DNA from: Marinicella marina
GTDB taxonomy: Bacteria > Pseudomonadota > Gammaproteobacteria > Xanthomonadales > Marinicellaceae
Direction: 5' to 3'
DNA length: 64,000 bases
NCBI RefSeq assembly: GCF_030065545.1
Contig: NZ_JASJNC010000001.1
Span: 520,248-584,247, forward strand
The notes under the pieces are model-generated. The model saw only the letters and a program-made list of their open reading frames with translations. It ran no database searches and was not told where the DNA came from. Position 1 is the first letter of the stretch; each line of letters starts with the position of its first letter. Positions 27,855 through 36,134 of this stretch are shown here, one piece after another. A program made the translations under genes and the position numbers.

Positions 27855-29000
27855 CCTGGTGTGCAGGCGATTGCGGCCTTTTTTCTTGGCTGTGTACAAA
27901 GCTTGGTCTGCGGTTTTGATGGTGTCAGAAGCATTGGCGTGGCCGATTGAATCGGTCACACCAATGGAGACGGTGACCTGTACGGCCTTGGGTTTTTGGC
28001 CTTTGCGACGGTTGACCACAAAGGGTGTGGTGGCCACATCATCGATCACAGCTTGCAGGTGTTGTTTGACTTCACTGGCGCTGTGGTTGTTGAAAAAGAT
28101 GGTAAATTCTTCGCCGCCATAGCGGTAAGCAACACCGCCCCCAGCGACTTCCCCAATCTTAGCTGCTATCATGCGCAGCACATCATCACCAACATCATGC
28201 CCATAGGTGTCATTGAAGTTTTTAAAATGATCAACATCAACCATGGCCAGCGCATAAATACCTAAACTGCGCTGTAACCGTTCTTCTAAGGCCCGCCTAC
28301 CGGGTAGTGCTGTCAGCTCATCGACATAAGCCAAGTGCCAAGCATTTTGTAGTGCACTGAGCAACAGGATCAACAAGGCAGCAATGGCGGTTAGGGTGTT
28401 GATCAATGCACCATCGGTGATAAACAAAGACAACAAACCCAGTAGTGTGATCAAGGCATTGAAGGAGCCCCTTTGTTGTTTGAAAAACAGCCACAGTGAT
28501 GTGATTGCACAACATAACAACCACAGCAACACCAGTACCTGTGGCAGTTCAGTGGCGACCCAATAGTCCGCCAACAATAAATTGTATTCAAATAACTCCG
28601 ATAACCAATCGGGCTGACGGGTAGCCAGTCCTTGAGTCAGACCCAACAAGGATAAATTAATGATATGCACAGGCAAAGACGCCCATCCGAACAAGCCCCT
28701 TTCTGGTAGCAAGCTCACAGCCAAAGTCATCAAACAACAGACCACAAACAGTAACTCTATTGAAATGGCCCATAAGCCCTTGTCATCACCAAACAACGCC
28801 AGCATGATGATTAAACCCAAGTAAAACAGGGATGAAGTATTGAAATACAATGCGACCACTGTCACAAACAGCGCCAAAAAGTAGGGCAAATAAGGCACCA
28901 TCAGCTGTAAGTTTTCAGGCAATTTTGAAAAATAAAAATAGCCAATCACCAACAAACCAATGATAAAAAAAGCAGGTATGGATGTTTTCAGTAACTTCAA
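27849..29000 (-). CDS. Membrane-bound GGDEF diguanylate cyclase
   Basis: 383 residues. About six to seven hydrophobic segments occupy residues 10-215. The GGDEF domain follows from about 220: AYVDELTALPGRRALEERL, then AMVDVDHFKNFNDTYGHDVGDDVLR, then YRYGGEEFTIFF, so the active site reads G-G-E-E-F, a normal functional variant. The R-x-x-D inhibitory site expected five residues before the signature is absent (GGGVAY instead), so product inhibition is probably lacking. It should make cyclic di-GMP in response to a membrane signal. TTG start; an in-frame stop lies three codons upstream. Confidence 0.9.
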   Translation of the reverse strand: MKLLKTSIPAFFIIGLLVIGYFYFSKLPENLQLMVPYLPYFLALFVTVVALYFNTSSLFYLGLIIMLALFGDDKGLWAISIELLFVVCCLMTLAVSLLPERGLFGWASLPVHIINLSLLGLTQGLATRQPDWLSELFEYNLLLADYWVATELPQVLVLLWLLCCAITSLWLFFKQQRGSFNALITLLGLLSLFITDGALINTLTAIAALLILLLSALQNAWHLAYVDELTALPGRRALEERLQRSLGIYALAMVDVDHFKNFNDTYGHDVGDDVLRMIAAKIGEVAGGGVAYRYGGEEFTIFFNNHSASEVKQHLQAVIDDVATTPFVVNRRKGQKPKAVQVTVSIGVTDSIGHANASDTIKTADQALYTAKKKGRNRLHTRA

Positions 29001-29174
29001 AGTCTGTCAGTGGGTAAGGATTAATCAATGATAATCACTGGCGCCAGAAAATGCTATGATTATGGTTGTGAAGAGTGAAACGCTGCCAGATTGGAGTTGA
29101 ATCAGATCCTGTGAATGATGGCAGTAAAAAGGCTCAAACACCACAAAATAAAAAACAACAAAAGAGAGAAAGCC

Positions 29175-30506
29175 ATGAACAAACTAACAGTTACCTTGCT
29201 GGCACTGCTGCTGCCATTCATCATTCAAGCAGAAAATATCAAAGCCTTGGTCGGCGGGGTATTGATTGATGGCTTCAAAGATCAGCCGATTCAAAACTCG
29301 GTGGTTATTATTGAAGGTGAAAGAATCAAAGCAGTGGGTGCCATGGGCGATGTTGAGATACCCGCAGGTGCTGAGGTTATTTCCACCGAGGGCATGACTG
29401 TGCTGCCCGGGTTGTGGGACATGCATGTGCACTTACAAATCAATGGCCATGCGGATTACAAGCACTGGCACAGCACCTACCCGCCGCGTTTTGAAAAAGA
29501 AATCATGCCGGCATCAGCCCATCAATTATTGATGGCGGGAGTGACATCTGCCAGGGATTTGGGCGCGCCACTTGAAACGATCATCAAGGTGCGTGATGCC
29601 ATCAACAAAGGCGAAATACCCGGCCCTACCATGTATGTTTCCGGCCCCTTCATTCAAAAAGCACCCTACCCAGGTACGGAACTCTACCGTTGGGGTGTGG
29701 ACGGTGCAAGTGATGCCAGAGCCAAAGTGAAAAAATTAGCCGATGCCGGTGTCGATGTGATCAAACTGATTGACCAAGACCAAATGACTGAAGCAGAATT
29801 GATGGCTGTGGTTGATGAGGCTCATAAGCATGATTTGCCGGTGGTGGCCCACGCACACCGACCCAAAGAGATTTTATTGGGCCTGAAAGCGGGAGTTGAT
29901 AATTTTGAACACACCGGGTTATCAACCGCGCCGGAATACCCGCCTGAAGTGATTGCCGGATTGCGCGAACGGGCGGCACAAATGAACATTGGCCCATTGT
30001 TTTGGACGCCAACCGTAGAAGGGTTGTTTAACTATGATTATGTCAAAAACAACACCGAAAAGTTTGATAACAGCAGCTGGCATTTGGACATGCCAGAGGA
30101 CATCATTGATGACATCAAACAATCCATCACCCACCCAGAACGGTTACCTTATTTTCAAATCACCAGCAAACGCAAACCCACCTTGAAACGCAAAATTCAG
30201 CAGTTACGCGATGCGGGGGTGGTGTTGATGATTGGAACAGACAGTGGTATCCCGCTGAAATTCCACAGTCAATCAACTTGGAATGAATTGGATATTTGGG
30301 TAAGAGAAATGGGTATTTCACCCATGGAAGCCATACGCGGTGCCAGCTACTGGCCATCGGTGATGATGAAAGTGGACCATGAAGTGGGTACCATTACCGA
30401 GGGCAAGTATGCCGACATCATCGCCGTTAAAGGCGATGTGCTGCGCTATATCAACCTGCTACAAAATGTTGACATGGTGATTAAACACGGCGAACGCGTC
30501 AAATAA
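29175..30506 (+). CDS. Exported amidohydrolase family metal-dependent hydrolase
   Basis: About 443 residues. A signal peptide (LTVTLLALLLPFIIQAEN) precedes the amidohydrolase core: LPGLWDMHVHLQ (H-x-H metal pair), a probable Lys ligand in GVDVIKLIDQ, VVAHAHRPKE (His), NFEHTG (His) and MIGTDSGIP (Asp). The end EGKYADIIAVKGDVL is the usual small beta-sandwich. Relatives include imidazolonepropionase-like and prolidase-type exported enzymes; the substrate is unknown. ATG 29175 is preferred because GAGAG precedes it and the signal peptide starts there. Confidence 0.9.
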   Translation: MNKLTVTLLALLLPFIIQAENIKALVGGVLIDGFKDQPIQNSVVIIEGERIKAVGAMGDVEIPAGAEVISTEGMTVLPGLWDMHVHLQINGHADYKHWHSTYPPRFEKEIMPASAHQLLMAGVTSARDLGAPLETIIKVRDAINKGEIPGPTMYVSGPFIQKAPYPGTELYRWGVDGASDARAKVKKLADAGVDVIKLIDQDQMTEAELMAVVDEAHKHDLPVVAHAHRPKEILLGLKAGVDNFEHTGLSTAPEYPPEVIAGLRERAAQMNIGPLFWTPTVEGLFNYDYVKNNTEKFDNSSWHLDMPEDIIDDIKQSITHPERLPYFQITSKRKPTLKRKIQQLRDAGVVLMIGTDSGIPLKFHSQSTWNELDIWVREMGISPMEAIRGASYWPSVMMKVDHEVGTITEGKYADIIAVKGDVLRYINLLQNVDMVIKHGERVK

Positions 30507-30515
30507 CAGTTGAGC

Positions 30516-30551
30516 AATCACTGACAACCATTCCGTTGGTTGCCAGTGATT
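30516..30551. terminator. Long hairpin between convergent genes
   Basis: AATCACTG-a-CAACCA pairs with TGGTTG-c-CAGTGATT, a 14-bp stem with one mismatch and a six-base loop. It lies 9 bases after the amidohydrolase stop and 7 bases before the PD40 stop. No strong T run follows on either strand. Confidence 0.5.
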
Positions 30552-30558
30552 GTGGTGA

Positions 30559-33309
30559 TTACTCAAAACCAGTGCTGAATATCACGTCATTTTCAGGAAT
30601 GAAAATGGCGTTTATTTGTTTGTCTCTGTCCATGGTCAGCAAGCATGGGTTGGTGGCATCAACACATTGTCCTTGGCTGCTTTGCCAGCGATTGAATACA
30701 TAGCCTGCATCGGGCACAGCCACAAGTGTCAAATTGGTTCCCAGTGGGAAGTCAAAATCACAGGTTCCCATACAACTCACGCCCTGGCTACCACTCACTG
30801 AACCCAATCCACTGACAGCCACGTCCAACAGGATGTTGGGCCCGCCCTGCTGGTACAAGAAAGCTTCATCATAGCCAGGATGTTCTGCCAAGCCGGTGAA
30901 ACCCCCTTGGGCAGTAAAGACAATGCCCAGACGTGAGGGTGTGACTGACATATCCTCTGTCACACTGGGGTATCGGGCATTGCCACCAAATTGCTGGTTG
31001 TTGGTTTGTTTGGATATCAAACTGGTGGTGCCCTGATCAAAGTCGTACAAGTACACATCTTCTCTGAAATCATTATCCTCTGACAACGCCACTTCGCTGG
31101 TGGAGTAGGCTACATAACGCCCCGCATTAGATAGGCTGAGATAGGACAGACCATTGTTGGACTGCAACGGATTGCCGTTGGTATCTTGGCTGACTAAATG
31201 CAGCAATTGCGTGGAGCGCTCGTACAGCAGCGCTTGATAAGTAAAGGTGTTCTCCAAATAGGTGTCGTTGGTCAAATTGGTGGCCAAAGTCAGAAAAGTG
31301 ATGACGTTCGCATCATCATCGATTTGAGGAAAAAATGATTCTTGGTTGCCTTCTACCAGGGTTGGCGTTTGACTGACGCGGGTGATATCCCCCGCTGGCC
31401 AATCGACCACGAATACATCGTATGTGAGGTTGGTGTCTGTATTGACCAGGTTATCAGCCAATGAAGCAAAAACAATACTGGTATTGTTGGCCGATCCATT
31501 GATTTGTGGCTGAAGGGAATCTGCATTGCCGGCCACACCACTTTCATTTTGGCTGACCAGGCTCAACGATGAATCCACCGGATCATAAAGGTAAGCATCA
31601 GAAAACGTATTGGTGTCTTCGTTGGTCAAGTTGACTCCGGATTGAAACACCACCATACCAGCGTCATTGACGCTGGGAAAAAACCCGGCGGCGATTTGTG
31701 TGTATTGTTGATTGATGCGATCATATAAAAACACCTGAAAATCACCCAAATCAACTGTGGCATTGGGTTGAAAAAATCGTGAGGTGAAGGTGATGTATTG
31801 GCCAGAAGGTGAGATGTCATGTGAATTTTGAGCCACATTGAAACCTACCTTTTGGTGTAGGTTGGTGTCTCTGTTGAGCAGGAACAAGTCATTGATGGCG
31901 TCCTGGTCGTTGGGGGTTGTGAGGTTGGTGGTGGTACTGTCATAGATGACCCAGTTGTGATCGTTGTTCATCTTCGGAAGACCCACATTGGCAATGATGG
32001 TGTTGGGATTGAAAGCCAATGGATTAATCAGTGAAGTTTGTTGTTGTGGCAAGTCATGAACATACAGCTTGCTGTAAGGTGAAAAATCTGATTCATTCAG
32101 TAGGTTGGATGACGTGATTAATAACAGTTGGTCACCATCGGCAGAGAGGCTGTAAGGAAAGGCCGATACTGTGATGTCTGGAAACTGCGGGTCAGGTGTG
32201 AATGCCAGGATGTCTAAATTCTCGCTCTGAGTGTCATAGATATAAATATCATTCTGGCTATTGGTGTCCTCTGTTAACAACACATTGGAAGTAGAAAAAA
32301 TGATTTCACTGCTGTCGGCTTTGAACAGCACGCTGAACACATTGGGTGAAGTAAACTCTTGCCCATTCGGATCTAGGTTGATGCGGATGTTTTGAGTGCC
32401 ATTGAAATAAAATAAATCACTGCGGTCATTGTTGTCATTGGCGACCAGGTCGTTATTTCGAGATTCATGCACAACCATGCCGCTGTTACTGACACCCAAC
32501 TCCGATGCACCACTGAATTGGCTGTCTGCGGTTGGGTTGCCATTGGGTTGCACAGTGACCAGTGTCGTTGAGCCAGTGTCTCTATCCAGTAAATAAACAT
32601 TGCTGCCGACTACGGATGCATCGATCAAATTATCGGCTCGTGAGGCGAATGTAATGTACCTGCCGTTGGCCGACACACTGAAATCCCTGATGTCGTCTTC
32701 GGCTTCTTCAGTCTGATCAAATGACAGACTCAACAAGGTATAGCTGTCATTGTCCAGATTTTTGAGGTACAGGTTTTCTCTGAAATTATTATGTAAAGGA
32801 TCAATTTCTTCCCGAGTTAAAAATATGATTTGATCTCCCGCATCACTGAGAAAAACATCAGACTCCACTTCAAAAACGTCTCCTTGATCATCAACACTCA
32901 CTATTTCCAATTGTCCGGATTGCATGTTTTTTAAATACAGGTAAGTGTCAAAGCTGTCCAAGCTTCGTGCTGTGAATGCCACCAGGGTACCGTCCGAGGT
33001 GGGTCGGGCTGGCGAGATGCTGAGAAAATCCAGTTGTTGTCCATTGGTCTGTTTGTTGACCATTTGCACCGTGTCCATTAATGTGTCATAAAGGAACAAG
33101 TCGGAGCTCTGATTGGTGTCATCGGCGACAATGTTGGACGCACTGCTGGTGAAAGCGATGAAACGTCCGTTGGCTGAATACACTGCGTCATTGACACTGG
33201 CATTCTGAATGGAAGGACTCTGTGCTTCTGGTTGACTCAACCAATGTATGGCTTGAGCATGGATAAATTGGCTGACACACAGTGACAGAATAAATACGAC
33301 TGATTTCAT
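30559..33309 (-). CDS. Secreted PD40/TolB-like repeat protein with GFE terminus
   Basis: 916 residues with a signal peptide (FILSLCVSQFIHAQA). Repeats of about 50 residues run through most of the chain with S-x-N-G-R-Y/F-I-x-F-x-S, then D-x-N-x-x-x-D-L/V-F/Y-L/V-Y-D-R, the PD40 pattern of TolB-like beta-propellers. Near residue 835, VAVSGLGSVSGSQGVSCMGTC starts a divergent InlB-B-type bacterial repeat with paired cysteines, ending NAIFIPENDVIFSTGFE. That final hydrophobic-G-F-E end resembles ends I associate with secreted proteins of Marinicella-like bacteria and may be a sorting or processing signal. GGAGCG precedes the ATG. Confidence 0.85.
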   Translation of the reverse strand: MKSVVFILSLCVSQFIHAQAIHWLSQPEAQSPSIQNASVNDAVYSANGRFIAFTSSASNIVADDTNQSSDLFLYDTLMDTVQMVNKQTNGQQLDFLSISPARPTSDGTLVAFTARSLDSFDTYLYLKNMQSGQLEIVSVDDQGDVFEVESDVFLSDAGDQIIFLTREEIDPLHNNFRENLYLKNLDNDSYTLLSLSFDQTEEAEDDIRDFSVSANGRYITFASRADNLIDASVVGSNVYLLDRDTGSTTLVTVQPNGNPTADSQFSGASELGVSNSGMVVHESRNNDLVANDNNDRSDLFYFNGTQNIRINLDPNGQEFTSPNVFSVLFKADSSEIIFSTSNVLLTEDTNSQNDIYIYDTQSENLDILAFTPDPQFPDITVSAFPYSLSADGDQLLLITSSNLLNESDFSPYSKLYVHDLPQQQTSLINPLAFNPNTIIANVGLPKMNNDHNWVIYDSTTTNLTTPNDQDAINDLFLLNRDTNLHQKVGFNVAQNSHDISPSGQYITFTSRFFQPNATVDLGDFQVFLYDRINQQYTQIAAGFFPSVNDAGMVVFQSGVNLTNEDTNTFSDAYLYDPVDSSLSLVSQNESGVAGNADSLQPQINGSANNTSIVFASLADNLVNTDTNLTYDVFVVDWPAGDITRVSQTPTLVEGNQESFFPQIDDDANVITFLTLATNLTNDTYLENTFTYQALLYERSTQLLHLVSQDTNGNPLQSNNGLSYLSLSNAGRYVAYSTSEVALSEDNDFREDVYLYDFDQGTTSLISKQTNNQQFGGNARYPSVTEDMSVTPSRLGIVFTAQGGFTGLAEHPGYDEAFLYQQGGPNILLDVAVSGLGSVSGSQGVSCMGTCDFDFPLGTNLTLVAVPDAGYVFNRWQSSQGQCVDATNPCLLTMDRDKQINAIFIPENDVIFSTGFE

Positions 33310-33488
33310 GGTACGCTCCTACTAATTAAACTTGAATCGGCAACCCCGATTAATGGTTCGAGTTTAGGAGATGTGATTTTTTTAGGTTTGAAAAAAAAAT
33401 GAAAAAGTTCTGAAATTTGTTTTTTAAGACTTCAGACTGGTGATTTCAAGCCATCCCAACGTTCATAAATTTCATGAAACGAATGCTT
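33310..33488. other. Intergenic region between the CadC-like and PD40 genes
   Basis: About 180 AT-rich bases, probably the PD40 promoter region. No convincing hairpin terminator or operator could be picked out. Confidence 0.4.
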
Positions 33489-35774
33489 TCAGGGGTTGCC
33501 TTGATAGAGGGTATTGAGCCATTGTTGGTCCTCTGATTGCCAAAATTCATTGGCATTTTTTTGACTTTTTAAAGCTGCTTTAAGCGCTTCTTGGGTTTGC
33601 CCTGTCGCGGCCAACCATTTTGATTTTAATAACAGGAATGGGTAATCCGCCGGCGATTTTGGTAGGTCATCAACCGCATTGATGATGCTTTGAGCGTGCG
33701 CATAATTTTGCTTTTCAATGTGGAGCTCCAACAGTTTATTGTTGATGTCGTGAATGGTTTCGTAATCGCTGGTTTGTAAAGCCAGCGCTTTGGTTTGGTG
33801 GAGTAAATCTAGTGCTTGTTGGCTGTTATTTTGGTGCATTAAAACCCGTGCGCGTTGCACATTCAGTCTGGGTTGTAGCCTGACTTCATGGCTGTCATTG
33901 ATGTGGGTTTGAATGTTTTCGATGAGCGGTTGTGCTTTTTCAATCTGTCCTTGGTCCAAGGCCAGGTCCAAGGCCAGTAGTTGGTGTTTAAATAGGCCTC
34001 TCTGAAAATTATTATCGGAGGACAGGCGCAGGTATTCACTCAATGCAACTTCAGCTTGAGGCCATTGTTTGCGTTTTCTGGCAATTTCTATTTCAAATTG
34101 TTGGGCAGCCATCAGCATGGCGAAATAGTCAATTTCAATGGCAATTTGTCGCATCTCACTCATGTGTTCCCATGCTTGACTGAGTTGACCGTTGGACATT
34201 TTGACATAGGCCAGCTCATTCAGTGCAGCACCCACACCGAGGCGGTAATCAGCTTCGCGATAAATGGCAATGGCACGCATCAAGTAATCACTGGCTTGAT
34301 CATACTCTGCTTCGTGATTGGCAATGCGAGCCAGCAATGAACTGGTCATGGCAGCACTCATTAGATCAGACATGTTGTTGTAATGCTGGTAGGCCAGATC
34401 AGCTGCCTGTTTGGCTTCCTCAGTTCGCCCCACTTGTAACAGTACACTGCCTTTGCGGTGCCAGGCCTTAGACAACATGTCCAGATCGTATTCATCCTGT
34501 AACTCAACTATCACTTCATCCAGTAATTGTAATGCATCATCGTAGCGATGTAGGGCTGTTAATGGATAGCTGATTCCAATTTTAATCGGCAGCAACTGGC
34601 CGTTGTTTTCTTCAGGGAATTGATTCAATAAAGATTGGTAGACGCTGACAGATTCATTGTGTAATCCCATGGTGTCAAGAATATCTGCATAAAGAGATTG
34701 GGCGGCGATTTGTATCGTGGGGTAGGCTGCATTATTTTTCAACAGTTCGAGGGTTTCCAAACTGGTTTCAGTATCGCCCATTGCATTTTGAACTTCGGCC
34801 AATTGCAGTTGGCCGAGTACAAATTCAGGGCTTTGCTCAATCACCAATTGAGTATAGTTTTGTGCCTGGTCCAGTAATCCCTGATCCATTGCATCCAAAC
34901 TGCGCAGGTATAATTCCAATACATGCACATCTGCTGGCAACATTTGAGTGATGCGCTCGGCTTTGCTGTTCAGCTTCGAGTTTTCAAATAACCATTGATG
35001 ACCGTCTATCATCACCGCAGTCAGGTCATCAGAGGTGAATGATTGTTGTACTGTTTGTCCAGCTTGTTCCACACTGAGGCTCAGGAAGTAGCCGTTCTCT
35101 AACTGCAACAATTCACTGTTAATCACCTGTAGTTCTGGATTGATACGCTGGTAATTGGCCACAAACTGATCAATGTCCAGGTGCCGAGGTTTGTCTTTGA
35201 TGCCTATGATGCGGTTGTTTCCAGATTGTTTGAATAGTTTTTGCAGCAGTTGTTGGCTGCTGTTGTCTAGCCAGTTTTGTTCTTGATTGTTGTTATCGGT
35301 TTGTAGCCACAACACCGGTTGAGGTGGAACTTGTTCGGCCATAGATGTTTCTTGATTGAAGAAAAACCAAGTCAATAGGGCCAGAACAGGAAGTATGGTG
35401 GCCCATTTCAAGCCCCTGTTCTCTTTTTGTTCTGGTTCACTTGATGTCACTAAAATGACCTCTGGTATCCATTGAAAGCCCTTGCCATAGGCTGTTTTAA
35501 TGATGGTTCGATCATCATGTTCTGCAAAGGTTTTACGGATTTTGGAAATGGCTTGATCGATTGAGTTTTGGGTGACGATTTTATCGTTCCACACTTCATC
35601 GATGATTTGTTCTTTGGTAATAACCTCACCTTGTTTTTGTAAAAACAACAGCAAAACCTGGTAGTTGGTCTTGGTGATTTCAATCTCTTTGCCCTGAAAG
35701 AACAGTGCTTGTTTTTTTGAATCCAGGGTAAAGCCCAAAAATTGGTACTTCATGGTGGGTCGTTTATTTGGCAT
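33489..35774 (-). CDS. CadC/ToxR-like membrane transcription regulator with TPR domain
   Basis: 761 residues. Residues about 8-107 are an OmpR-type winged helix (LGFTLDSKKQALFFQGKEIEIT...NYQVLLLFLQKQGEVITKEQIIDEVW, then QNSIDQAISKIRKTF, then IIKTAYGKGFQWI). One transmembrane helix follows (WATILPVLALLTWFFF, about residue 125-140), then a periplasmic region with TPR-like helical repeats from about residue 280 to the end. The layout is that of one-component regulators that sense a periplasmic signal and bind DNA in the cytoplasm. No receiver domain is present. The adjacent PD40 gene is a plausible target. Confidence 0.88.
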   Translation of the reverse strand: MPNKRPTMKYQFLGFTLDSKKQALFFQGKEIEITKTNYQVLLLFLQKQGEVITKEQIIDEVWNDKIVTQNSIDQAISKIRKTFAEHDDRTIIKTAYGKGFQWIPEVILVTSSEPEQKENRGLKWATILPVLALLTWFFFNQETSMAEQVPPQPVLWLQTDNNNQEQNWLDNSSQQLLQKLFKQSGNNRIIGIKDKPRHLDIDQFVANYQRINPELQVINSELLQLENGYFLSLSVEQAGQTVQQSFTSDDLTAVMIDGHQWLFENSKLNSKAERITQMLPADVHVLELYLRSLDAMDQGLLDQAQNYTQLVIEQSPEFVLGQLQLAEVQNAMGDTETSLETLELLKNNAAYPTIQIAAQSLYADILDTMGLHNESVSVYQSLLNQFPEENNGQLLPIKIGISYPLTALHRYDDALQLLDEVIVELQDEYDLDMLSKAWHRKGSVLLQVGRTEEAKQAADLAYQHYNNMSDLMSAAMTSSLLARIANHEAEYDQASDYLMRAIAIYREADYRLGVGAALNELAYVKMSNGQLSQAWEHMSEMRQIAIEIDYFAMLMAAQQFEIEIARKRKQWPQAEVALSEYLRLSSDNNFQRGLFKHQLLALDLALDQGQIEKAQPLIENIQTHINDSHEVRLQPRLNVQRARVLMHQNNSQQALDLLHQTKALALQTSDYETIHDINNKLLELHIEKQNYAHAQSIINAVDDLPKSPADYPFLLLKSKWLAATGQTQEALKAALKSQKNANEFWQSEDQQWLNTLYQGNP

Positions 35775-35909
35775 ATTTAATTCTATTATTTTAGCAGGTT
35801 ATCGTTTAACGGGTTGTTTTTTTGACCGTGGATTGTTGCAAGTTTTAGCGTTATTTTAATCGCCACAAGGTTTGAATTGGCGGTTGTTGGTGGACTCAGA
35901 TAAAGACCT

Positions 35910-36134
35910 TCAAAGCCAACCGTGACACCACTTTCTCTTATCATTCAATTCAGAGACATTGATTAAAAACGTTCTTTTGGTCAACACTGCCTGAATTTGG
36001 CAATGGTTAATCTCACCATTTTTTTGTTGTTCAATGCGGGTGATGAGAAAATGCTTTTCGCGATTTTCAGGGTGCAATGAGGTCCATTTGCTGTTGCGTA
36101 ATTTTTTGGGGTTGGTGGGGGTTATGGGGCTCAC
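35910..36134 (-). CDS. TIGR02450-type small Trp-containing protein
   Basis: 74 residues. NPKKLRNSKWTSLHPENREKHFLITRIE followed by AVLTKRTFLINVSELNDKRKW closely fits the TIGR02450 family (N-P-K-K-L-x-x-S-K-W-T, K-H-F-x-V/I-T, R-x-F-x-I-x-x-x-E-L), short proteins of unknown function found widely in marine Gammaproteobacteria. Start is GTG, whose GTGA overlaps the plsB stop by 4 bases, so it is translated from the plsB mRNA. Confidence 0.85.
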   Translation of the reverse strand: MSPITPTNPKKLRNSKWTSLHPENREKHFLITRIEQQKNGEINHCQIQAVLTKRTFLINVSELNDKRKWCHGWL

